NCBI RefSeq assembly: GCF_907164915.1
Contig: NC_061867.1
Coordinates: 35,771,751-35,835,750, forward strand
Length of the DNA stretch: 64,000 nucleotides
Direction of reading: 5' to 3'
Source of the DNA: Impatiens glandulifera
Lineage: Eukaryota; Streptophyta; Magnoliopsida; Ericales; Balsaminaceae
A program made the position numbers and the translations under genes. Below are positions 37,951-48,593 of this stretch, piece after piece (position 1 is the stretch's first letter; every line of letters begins with the position of its first letter). The notes beneath the pieces were generated by a model. That model was not told where the DNA came from. It saw only the letters and a program-made list of their open reading frames with translations, and did no database searches.

Positions 37951-40788
37951 ATGGGTCGTGATGCGGCATTGTTCAAATTATACTCTCAAGTGGACTTTGA
38001 GGAGATTCGGCAACATGGAACAGCCGAGGCAAAAGAAGTAATTAACCGGCTGATTGACACCGGTTTGGAACATCTACTTGACGGTCCTCACATAATATAC
38101 AAGGAAGCGGTAGAAGAGTTCTTCAAAACTGCAACCATCTCCTACGACAGGATCCTCGCAACGGTGTGCGGTTCTCAAGTAGAGATTACCGAAGCAGTAG
38201 TGGCCGAGAGTTTGCGTCTCCCAACTACCGGCATGGATGCTATGGAAGAGATGGACGAGGATACATATAGAACAGCCTGCCAACTTCTATCGGCAACCAA
38301 CGAACCGCTTACCACATCCGGAAAGAAACAGACGCTGAGACCAGAGCTCATTCCGGCATGTGACGTCTTTGCCAGGGCGATCCTGGCAAGGGGAGGAAAC
38401 TTCAGTAATCTGACCAAAGACAAGATCAAAATGATTTTTCGTCTGATGGATGGAACAGAGATTAACTGGGCAAGGGCGGTGTTCAGCAACCTTATGGAAA
38501 TGGTGAGACCGGCCTCGGACAGGTCTTGGGGATACGCCGTACAACTCGGCAAGATATTTTTACATCTGAAGATCAAAGTCGGTCCCGGTGTTGGGATACT
38601 AAAACGTAGCATCATCCGATCAAAGCAATTTCTTCCACGAAAGCCGTCGGCTTCCAGCTCCACAGGTGGCCGAAAGAAGAAAGCCGCAAAGAAAAAGACC
38701 CCGGCGAAAGAAAACACTGGAGGGAAGAGAAAAGAAAAGGTAGTTTTCGAAGACCTACCTCCACAAACAGAGGATGAGGAGTGGGCTGATGAGGAAGCCG
38801 AAACAGAGGGAACCGAAAATGAAACGGTCCATGAGGACGATCTCTCGGCTCGGAGTCCAACCGATGCCGAACAAAGCTTCAATCCTGAGACCACCGAGGG
38901 TGGGGAAGGGAATCATGAGGGAGCCGATAATGAAGGCCTCAGCAGGGAAGAAGCCGATGATGCCGAGGCCGAAAGATTAGCCCAGAATATCTTTCAGGGC
39001 ATCATCAGACGGAATGAAGACGTTATAAACTTATACTTGGAGTGGCATGAGCACCGCTTCAACACGAACTATAATAACATGATGACGGACTTGAACCAAG
39101 AGGATTGCTTCGCCAGGTTGGAGGACGTAGAGGACAATATCTTAAGCCTCACAAAATCCGGTACCATTCATGAGGTACAGTGCCGAACTTGCCTACTGAT
39201 ACCGAGAAGTCATCTTCGACAGTTAAGAAGGCGTATCAGGAAGATTAAGGAAGAATATGCCGAAGGAGGATCGGTGTCTACCGTAGCACCGCGAGTAATA
39301 GAAAAACTTCAAAAAGGCAAATGGGAAGTACACCAAGAGATAGCGCGGTTAGAAGCAATTTGCGTTCAGAAACAAGTTCCGGTGTATACCGCTCCGGTCA
39401 TCGAAGACTTTCAAATGGACTGGGCATCAACTTCGAGAGAAGACACCGCGACACCGAGGGACATCGAGACTCCGATGCCAGAAGATGATGAGGTATCGAC
39501 TCCAAGAACTGTTGAGATATCGACTCCAAGAACAATCGAGGTACCGACTCCAGGAACTGTTGAGGTACAAACTTTAGAGGATGTCGAGGTACCGATCCTG
39601 GAAAATGCGGCACTAAACTTGGTGGATGCGGTCGCATTAGAAACACCTACTGAGGTTGTTGAAATACTAGACTCCGATGTTGAGAGAGCCGACCCTAATC
39701 AGACCGAGCAGTCCGCTCCCACTCCTCCACCGGCAGCCACCATTTCAGTTCCTCCTAAGGAATGGATTGATGACCTATTTCAAAAATTTGAAGTAGTTGT
39801 TTCGAAGCGGATTTAGGACCGACTCCGGCAGTTTGACACTTCAATATCAGAGAAGATTGATGACCGCATACTTGACCACAACGTCTCCAAGCTTCAACCG
39901 CTCAAGGATAGATGCGAGACCGTTTTCGATTCGGCCATGCAGTTCGCCGATGTGACAAAGAACGTTGTGGATTACCATCAAACGCGCCTGGAGCAACTTA
40001 GCACCGGACTATGGGAAGAGGCCGGTGAGCGAGAAAATTGTGCTCATCATATTTTAGCTCTGGAGAGTCTCACTTCGAAATTACAGAAGGATTTCGAACG
40101 GGTTGATCCGACAATTGAACGAGTCTCGGTACTGGAAAAGAAAAACGATGATCTCGTGGCCGAAGTAAAGGCACTAACTGAGCAGATGGCCGAAATTCTG
40201 AAGGCCAAGGAAAACGCAGATGCCGCGGCCATAGAGGCCGATGCTCTAGTTGCAAAGAGGGTCCAAGAAAGGCTGGACGCCGAAGCCAGCAAGGACAAAG
40301 AGCCGCAGCGAGTATCTCAGATGACCGACGAAGAAATAGAGGCCGAAAGAGCAAGAAGGGGCGAGGTCTTATTCCCAGGATATGCTGAGAAAGCGGCCAG
40401 ACTGGCTGCGGACGATGCCGCACGACTGGAACGGGAAGCACGAAGGCTGGCCGGCTTTGCAAAGGAAAATGAGAAAAAGAAGAAGGCAGCCGCTTCCGCT
40501 TCAGCACCAGCAACTTCCGTTTCAGCACCGGCAGCCTCAGCTTCGACATCAAAGAAAAGAAAGAGGCCGGCTAGTAAGAAAGTTCGAATTCTCGAGACGC
40601 TCAACACGATCTCTGAACCGGCAGAAACGGGCCCCTCGCAGCAAGCCGACCTAATCGAGGAGGAAGTCGTAGAACAGTTGCGGTCCCGATCAAAAAGGCC
40701 ACGATCTTCCCAGCCGCAACTGTTTTTGAGCTTGAGCTTTAGTCGCGTTCTTGGGACTTGGAACCATGATCAAGAGATCATATACTAA
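37951..40788 (+). pseudogene. Extra ORF C: long paralogue with basic, acidic and coiled-coil regions; one internal stop and a lost C-terminus
   Basis: Residues 1-215 repeat the ORF A/B domain (QVDFEEI, TGLEHLLDG, EFFKTATI, SLRLPTTGM, EINWARAVFSNLMEMV). Then come a Lys-rich stretch (about 235-265), an acidic stretch (about 270-350), a middle domain and a Pro/Thr repeat region (about 485-550, units like EISTPRTIEVPTP). An in-frame TAG lies at codon 622 (39814). The frame stays open after it, through an Ala/Glu-rich coiled coil (about 665-845) and two basic clusters (KKRKRPASKK, RSRSKRPRSS) that look like nuclear localisation signals. At 40718 the DNA switches to host flank, so the last 23 codons before the stop at 40788 are chimeric. 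Function unknown; nuclear location inferred. Confidence 0.7.
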
Positions 40789-41749
40789 TTGTGTCCTTAA
40801 GTTTTCCGAGAGATACTTCATTGTCTTTCATTATTTACCTTGAATGTTTGACTAGCTTGAGTAGACATTGTGATTCTTTTCCACAACAATTGTTTTAGAG
40901 TCTAAGATGTAGTCGTAGTCTTGGGACTTGGAGTTATTATTTATGATTGAGAGTACATGTCTTAGTTGAAGACCAATAAAATGAACACAATTATTATTGA
41001 CTTCAGATTTATATCGGACATCGTCACTTGTTTGAGCCGCTCCGAGATGTCGTACGAATAACTTGCTAAGGCCACATCAAAACTATAATAGGTCTCACAT
41101 TGATGGAGTGCATCATCTCTCGATTTTTATACCGAGTTAGCATTTCTCGCATGCTTGTTTATCCGCAATGCATTGCTCCATTTATATGGTTGGTTGTTCT
41201 AGATATCGTTTTTATTCAAATAAAAAAATTCTTCATAAGGATATAACGAGGTCGCTTCAAGTTTGTTGAATACCAAACGTATAAGAAATTTGGAGAGTGT
41301 TGTCCATTCTCGTCCTTGTAATTGATCTTCAGTTGAACTTTAGAGATTTGAAGTTGTAGGTTATGATCAAAAGATCTTGCCATGAAATGAAGGTTGATGA
41401 ATATGCGTGACCACCCTGAATCACATATTTGTCCTTAACATCTTCACATACTTGAGTTTCTTTAAGATGTCATCGTTTGCACATATGCTAACATGTCACA
41501 ACTCCATTAAACTATAATGTGCCTCATATTAATGGAGTGCATCATCTCTTGATTTTTACGTCGAGTTAGCATTTTTTGCATGCTTGTATATCCACAATTC
41601 ATTGCTCCATTTCCACATAGTTAATTTTTCTAGGTACTCCATTTGTTTGAATTTATTCAAAGATTTTTCAAAAGTATAAAATAGGCTTACATCCATCATT
41701 ATGATCATACCAATGTATAGGACTTTGAGGAAATAATTTATATTATCGT
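40718..41749 (+). repeat. Second copy of the host flank of element 1, inside the element
   Basis: Matches 27524-28554, differing by one A in a poly-A run (near 41227) as far as I compared. The junction with ORF C falls at AACTGTTTTTGAGC. Because host DNA precedes the right LTR, this end was not made by ordinary reverse transcription. It reflects a later rearrangement or an assembly join. Confidence 0.9.
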
Positions 41750-43061
41750 TAGATAAATTCATACCGGTTCAAATAAACCTAACTTAAACAAACTTCCTAT
41801 GCAGGAACAAGGAACCGGACCGGATGAACAATAAGAAAACCAAATAAAGCAAACGAACCGGTCAAGGAACCAAACCGATCAAGCACACCTGGAACGTGAC
41901 CGAACAAAGGAAGGATCGGCCAAAGCTCAAACAGCCGATCAATCCACAAGACCGGAAGAAGTCCGGTCACTTCACTATCAAAAGATACTCGGCCAAGTCA
42001 AGTGGCCAACCTAGGCCAAGTAAAGAGGCCGACCTGCACAAGAAGACACTTTGGGTATCTGTTGAGAATGATACCAAAGGAACAGACTGAATACTTCCAT
42101 ATCCATGCAAGTCTGAGGAAAGACTGCAGGCTGCAGAAAATAGTACTACCGGATCTTTCTACTTCGGGATAAGCCAGAAAGGAAATCTTCAAAGTACAGA
42201 CAACTGTCCAAGCAGACAGTGCCTACATTGAGTAAAAGACAAACCCGGCAGGTTTGCTTTACAGACCGGCAGGTCTGAAACAGGATGCCAGGTCTGAGAT
42301 TGACCGTCAGGTCTGAGGAGAAGACCGGCAGGTCTGAGACACTGAATCACTGCACCGCTGACCAGCCAATCAGATTCAAGCAAGTGAAATATGACCGTTG
42401 GCATATTTCACCTATAAAAGGAGGCAGTTGCAGAAGAGTAAATGGGGGACAAAAAGGCAGATATTGAGCAGTTACTAAGTGAGACAAACATTAAGTGCAT
42501 TTACTACAAGTGATAACAGTGTGGTATTCTAAGAAAGCCTAAGTGCTAAATTCTAAGTGTGTTCTACAATTTCGGTGTGAATTGTAAGAGTGTTATCGAG
42601 CAGAAAATAAGTCTCGATCGGATTGTATTTGTATTCCTTAGTGAATATCCTTCTCGCGGTTTCGAGAGGAAGGGGTGACGTAGGAGTTTTATCTCCGAAC
42701 ATCCATAAAACTCTGTTGTGTTATTTATTTTCTGTTGGCTTCCTTACATAACCGACTAACTTAACCATACCGCTCCAAACCAACTCCATACTGACCATAC
42801 CGAATATCCAGATAACCGAAACCGACCCACCATTCTTCAAATCTCCATCATCCGAAACCGACTCCGCCTATCATACACGTGTACCGCTTCAACTTGAAAG
42901 CAAACCTCTTCCGCGCTTGAACCTAGTTCAAGGGTTTGTGACAGGTTGTGTAGTATTGAAACCCCGGTGTTAATCTCTAACCGGATTAACCACCACCCTA
43001 CGAGTAAGAACCGCTAACCGGTCCAACCCCCGGTCCACCAGCGGCGACCTAGATCCTAACA
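41750..43061 (+). repeat. Right LTR of element 1 (1312 bp)
   Basis: Appears identical to 28555-29866 and shares its unusual TAGATAAATTC start. Followed by the target duplication ATCGT and then block B sequence CCTTACATTTCTC. It is better read as an LTR carried with the duplicated host flank than as the original 3' LTR. Confidence 0.85.
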
Positions 43062-43066
43062 ATCGT

Positions 43067-43843
43067 CCTTACATTTCTCATTATTGTTGTGTAAACCGAG
43101 AAATGTCTTTATCTAGATGACATGATCGTCTTTGTCTCGAAACAAGGGAGAGTCAAAATATCATGAACGCGTTTTATGGAGTGATGACCCTTCAATGTCT
43201 ACATGCAATACAAATGCTATGTTCATGAAGCCTAATCATCTACATGTCTTTGTTCATGAAGCCTAATCATCTACATGTCTTTTGCGATGCTTTCAATGAG
43301 ATCATTTTTTTGGTTTGTTGTGAAGAACATGTGGATATTAGAAAGATGGTTAAGAAAAAAATCACATCAATCGTATGACAACCCGTGCCGTCATTTATGC
43401 ACTTACATTTCCTAACGGGAAATAGACGCACACTTTTCAACTCGTCGTTTTTATTTAAAATGAAAGTATTTAAATGTATGGTTATTAGTAAATAAAATAA
43501 ATCGTCACAAATATTCAACCTCCGTCATCACCTTATAAATGCACACAGTGTTTTGCAAAGTATAAGAAATGGTATAAGTTCAATTAATAGAAAAATAAAA
43601 TCGAGTATTCTTCGAGCTCCTTCTCTCCTCGTCATTTGATCTTTCTCCTTCTTCATTTGGTTTGGCATGCCTCTTGTGAAATCTTAACCATAAAGGTGAG
43701 ATCTCTATTGTCGACCGTCATCGTCTTCGTGTCGCTCCACTTGGAAGAATATGAGGCATATGGCTTGTGGTAAATCATGACCTTTATGACTAAGTCATTT
43801 TCTCAAAGTGCAATATCTCACTTAGCTCGAACATCTCGTGGTG
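43067..43843. other. Block B sequence between elements 1 and 2
   Basis: Counterpart of block A 16923-17672. No gene. A 31-bp unit (TGTTCATGAAGCCTAATCAT core) is tandemly doubled at about 43219-43281 where block A has one copy. Confidence 0.7.
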
Positions 43844-43848
43844 AATCC

Positions 43849-44208
43849 TGTTAGAATTTGTATCTCCCAAATCCGACCAGCTTGAAACAATCTGTAAAAA
43901 TATAAAAAGAAGAACACAAGAAGACACAGATTATAGTGGTTTACTCAAATTGAGCTACGTCCACTTTAGCCACCACCAGATTTCACTATGAAGAAGAAGG
44001 AATATAGAGTTTTTGCCTCACACTTTATCTCTCTTGAATTCTGTCTTAACAATGTAAATCCTTAATAATCACATATTTATAGAGTAAACATTCAGGTAAT
44101 AAACCTAAATAACTTTGGTCAGGCCCAAGCTCAAAACCAAATACAAACCAGATAAACTCTAATTAACAATGTAGAGTTTATTATAAATGTAGGCTCCATA
44201 ACTCAACA
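43849..44208 (-). repeat. 3' LTR of element 2
   Basis: 360 bp, TGTTAG...AACTCAACA on the plus strand. Pairs with 48225-48588. Confidence 0.93.
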
Positions 44209-44224
44209 ATCTCCCACTTGGAGA

Positions 44225-47200
44225 CTAACTTAATCATTTCTCGATCGATAGTGGCTTTCCATCCGGTGTTTTAACGAAGAAGACCAACTGAAGTTGCACA
44301 CAACTTCAGTTTCTTATTTGTCACATCTTTCATCAACATATCAGCTGGATTCTCACTCCCGGGAATCTTTTCAAGAGATAATACTCCATCTTCTAAAGCT
44401 GACTAGATGAAATGATAAAGAACCTATATATGCTTCATCCTTCCGTGATAAACATGATTCTTTGTCAAATGAATGGCACTCTAACCGTCGCATTGCAACA
44501 CACTTCCCTCGTAGTCTTGACCCAATTCTCGCAAAAAGGGTTGTAACCACATCATCTCCTTAGTTGCCTCTGTCACAACAACATACTCTGCCTCACAACT
44601 AGAAAGAGCAACAATCTTCTACAATTTTGAAACCCAACTGATTGCAATACCTCCTAGAGTATAAATGTACCCTATTGTGCTATTCCTACTATCAACATCA
44701 CCACCATTGTCAGCATCAACATATCCTTCCAAACCCGTATTATACTTTCAAAAACACAAAGAGAGACCCGTACTTCCTCTTAAGTATTGTAGTATCCACT
44801 TTACTACTTCCCAATGTTGTCTACCCGGGTTGCTCATGAATCTGCTAACAACTCCCACTGCATGTGCAATGTCTGGTCTTGTGCAAATCATTGCATACAT
44901 AATACAACCAATGGCAGAGGCATACGAAACAGTGACCATGTAATTTTTCTCCTCCTCTGTTGAAGGCGACTGGTCTTTAGATAGTCTGAAGTGACTAACT
45001 AAGGGGATATTAACTGGTTTTGCATCATACAAGTTGAACCTGCTAAGAACTTTCTTCACATATTCTTCTTGTGAAAGCTTGAGAAATTCTTCATCCTTAA
45101 AAATTCTCATCCCAAGGATTTGTTTAGCAACACCCAAATCCTTCATTACAAAATTTTCAAACAACTCTTTCTTGAGCTTGTTAATCTCATACAAATTTGC
45201 TCCAGCAATCAACATGTCATCAACGTAGAGGAGCAAAATAATGTACGATTTATCAAAGCTCTTGATATAACAAAAATGATTAACTTCACACATTAGAAAT
45301 TTTTTACTTTTCATGAAGCTATCGAACTTCTTGTACCATTGTCTTGGAGCCTGTTTCAAACCATATAGACTCTTCTGAAGCTTACACACAAGTTCATTTT
45401 TTCCTTTGATTTCAAATCCTTCTGGTTGTCGCATATAAATCTCTTCATCTAAATCACCATGAAGAAAAGCAGTTTTGACATCTATTTGTTGAAGATGAAG
45501 GTCTTTTTTCACAACCAAACTCAAAATAGTTCTGATTGTCATCAATTTAACTACTGAAGAGAAGATCTCATTGTAGTCAATACCTTCTTTCTGTTGAAAT
45601 TCTTTCACAACCAACCTTTCCTTGTACCTCATGGTTTTATCATGTTCTTCTTTAATCCTGAAGATCCATTTATTGTGAAGTGCTTTCTTCCCCTTTGGTA
45701 GCTTAGTGAGCTCCCAAGTCTGATTCAACGTCAAAGAATCCATCTTATCTTTCTTTGCAGATTCCCACTTAACCAATTCATTAGATTGTATTGCTTCCTC
45801 ATAGCATTTAGGTTCACCTCTATATGTCAACAAGATATAGTTCAGAGATGGAGACCACCTCTTAACTAGTTTTTGATTCCTTGACGATCTTCTTAACTGT
45901 ATAATCGATGTTTTCTGATTTACTTCTAGGGCCACGTTCTCAACGATTTCATCTTCAATAACATTAATATGAACATTAATAGTCGGTATATATTCAGCTG
46001 AAAATTCTCTCAAATCGACTGTACCAGTCTCTTCCAACTTGGAATCACCATATGATGTCTTCCTAACACAATCTTTGTAGAGAACCTGTTATTGAAGATA
46101 ACATTTCTGCTACAAATAATCTTCCGATTTTGATTATTATCCCAGAAACGATAACTAAACTCGATATCACCATAACCAATGAAAAAACATTTATTAGACT
46201 TTGGATCAAGCTTGATCATATCACATTTATTAATATGAACATATGATAAACAACCAAACACTTTCAAATAAGAAAGCTTTACTATTTTATTGCTTCAGGC
46301 TTCTTCAGGAATTCTGAATTCAAGAGAAACATAGGGTCCCCTATTTATCAAATAGGCGACAATATTAATAGCTTCTGCCTAGAAGGTTTTAGGCATCTCT
46401 GCATGCAATTTCATGCTTCTAGCACGCTCGTTCAATGTTCAATTCATTTGTTCAGCTACTCCATTCTCTTGAGGCGTTCAAGGAACAGTCTTCACCATAC
46501 TGATCTCATTCACAACACAATACTCTTTGAAATCTGAATTGATATATTTATCTCCGTTGTCGGATCTCAAACACTTAACTTTCTATTTTGTTTCATTTTC
46601 AACCAAAGCCTTTCATTTCTTAAAAATAGCAAATACTTCAGACTTGTGCTTCATAAAATATACCCATACCTTTCTTGTCGAATCATCTATAAACGTCACG
46701 TAGTATTGTGATCCGCCAATAGAAGAAACATGTGCAGGTCCCCACACATTAGTGTGTACCAACTCTAGCCTTTCTTTCTTGAGCTCCTTCCCAATCTTTA
46801 AGAAACTCACCCATTTCTGTTTTCTAAGAATGTAATTTTCACATAACTGATGTTCAATAGACTTCAGTTCTGAAATTTGTCCATTCTTCAAAAGAATTTT
46901 CATCCTTTTTTTGCTCATATGGCCCAACCTGCAATGCCATAGCTCACTGTTCTTTGAGTCATCAACTACAACATCAATTGTTTCTCTGCAAGTTGAAGTC
47001 GTGTATAACGTTCCAGTTTTGTGACCTCGAATAACAATTATTGCTCCTTTAGTCACCTTCCATGCACCATTTCCACAAATGAAATTGTGACCTTCTTCAT
47101 CAAGCTGTGTAACATAAATCAGATTGCGCATTAAACCTGGAATGTGTCTCACCTTATTAATCTTCCAAACAGAACCATTTTCCATCTTCAATTTGATGTC

Positions 47201-47323
47201 CCCTATGCCAACAATATTCAGTGGCTCACCATCTGTAAGATATATTTTCCCACAGTTTCCAACCACATAATTCTCCATTAATTCTTTGTGAGTAGTGGTG
47301 TGGAAAGACGCTCCTGAGTCCAA
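44225..47323 (-). pseudogene. Element 2 pol, disrupted
   Basis: Minus-strand pieces in copia order. Protease MDSGASFHTT and GAG-pre-integrase LWHCRLGHMSKKRM are in 47323-46613. Integrase is broken after HKSEVFAIFKK; its C-terminal part MKVFGCLSYVHINK is in 46267-46010. Reverse transcriptase with TAFLHGDLDEEIYM and LLYVDDMLIAG is in 46037-44748. Remnant RNase H text continues to about 44225 with stops. Several nonsense and frame changes make it non-functional. Confidence 0.9.
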
Positions 47324-47399
47324 AACCTATGAATCTATCGGGCTATCAATACACAGAAGTAACACACCAGTGACAAATTATGTAACAACGTTGGCTGCA

Positions 47400-48190
47400 T
47401 CATTTTTATCATCACCGTTTTTCTTCGGTGCTTTGAAGTTCCTCTTTAAATGACCATGTTTACCACAATTCTAGCACTCAAATGTCCGCCCATACTTGGA
47501 CTGACTCCTCCTGCTCCTTGACATAGATCTGCTCTTACCTCGGTTGAAATTTCTATCATTATCTCTACCCCTGTTTTCCACATTCAGAGCAGAACCTTTG
47601 AATATTTCACCAGAATCAATTTTACGAACCTCTTCAGCAAGAATACGATCTCTAACTTCAACAAATTTCAGTTTAGTATTTCCAACTGAATTACTAATGG
47701 CTGCCTTCATAGGTTCCCAACTATTTGGTAAAGATGCTAACAAAATTAGGGAACTAACTTCATCCTCAAAATCAATCTCAATAGATAGCAATTGATTCAT
47801 AATTGTATTGAATTCATTCAAATGAGTAGTGTCAGAAGTACCATCAACCATTCTTAAGTAAAATAGTCTTTTCATTAAGGGTACCTTGTTATTAGTAGAT
47901 GGTTTCTCATACATATCAGAAAGAGCTTTCATCAGACCTATAGTGGTCTTCTCTTTTGCTACATTGTGAGCAACCGTCTTGGTTAGCGTCAATTAGACAA
48001 CTCCCAAAACCTGTCTATCAAAGAGTTTCCATTCAGCTTCATCCATCTTCTCTGGTTTCTCACTCAAAGGAACATGAAGCTTCTTTCCATAGAGATAATC
48101 TTCAATCTGTATTATCCAAAAGGCATAATCTGTCCCATCGAATCTTCCAATCCCATGTTCTACACTGTTCTCACTTTCCATTGTTTCCAA
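47400..48190 (-). pseudogene. Element 2 gag, disrupted
   Basis: Starts METMESENS near the primer site. An in-frame TAA at 47995-47993 splits the gag domain (AFWIIQIEDYL before it, VPLMKRLFYLRMVDG after). A TAG falls inside the zinc knuckle, and the knuckle's last cysteine is Phe (FEC-stop-NCGKHGHLKRNF). Both changes disable the nucleocapsid. Confidence 0.88.
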
Positions 48191-48224
48191 TGCTCAGATC
48201 TAGCCTAGCTGCTCTGATACCAGT

Positions 48225-48588
48225 TGTTAGGATTTGTATCCCCCAAATCCGACCAACTTGAAACAATCTATAAAAATGCAAAAAGAAGAACACAAGAAGA
48301 CTCAGATTTATAGTGGTTCATTCAAACTGAGCTATGTCCACTTAAGCCACCACCAGATTTCACTATAAAGAAGAAGAAGGAATACAGAGTTTTTACCTCA
48401 CACTTTATCTTTCTAGAATTCTATCTTAACAATGTAAACCCTTAATAATCACATATTTATAAGGTAAACATTCAAGTAATAAACCTAAATAACTTTGGTT
48501 AGGCCCAAGCCCAAAACCAAATACAAACCCAATAAACTCTAATTAACAATATAGAGTTTATTATAAGTGTAGGCTCCATAACTCAAAA
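48225..48588 (-). repeat. 5' LTR of element 2
   Basis: 364 bp. The terminal CA has become AA next to the target duplication. Adjoins the primer-binding site at 48211-48222. Confidence 0.93.
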
Positions 48589-48593
48589 AATCC

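Larger units (their letters stand above)
28555..43061 (+). mobile_element. Element 1: large copia retrotransposon with three extra ORFs and a rearranged 3' end
   Basis: Order: LTR, primer site, gag, pol, three extra sense ORFs, a second copy of left host flank, LTR. The 5-bp target duplication ATCGT is at 28550-28554 and 43062-43066, and block A shows the unoccupied site near 16918. [10 protein letters not shown] protease, the downstream extra ORFs and the tRNA-iMet primer site suggest the Sirevirus branch; this is inference. No polypurine tract is seen before the right LTR. Instead 40718-41749 repeats host sequence 27524-28554. The gag and pol frames are open, which points to recent activity of the family. 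Confidence 0.85.
43849..48588 (-). mobile_element. Element 2: degenerate copia retrotransposon (4.7 kb)
   Basis: LTRs at 43849-44208 and 48225-48588 flank gag and pol on the minus strand. TSD AATCC at 43844-43848 and 48589-48593; block A reads GTGAATCTCACAACACTTGC across the empty site. Primer site TGGTATCAGAGC (minus, 48222-48211) adjoins the right LTR, and polypurine tract CCAAGTGGGAGATT adjoins the left. Compact size and DSGASFHTT protease fit the TNT1/Tork-like group. The LTRs differ at many positions and the frames hold several stops, so it is older than element 1. Confidence 0.93.
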
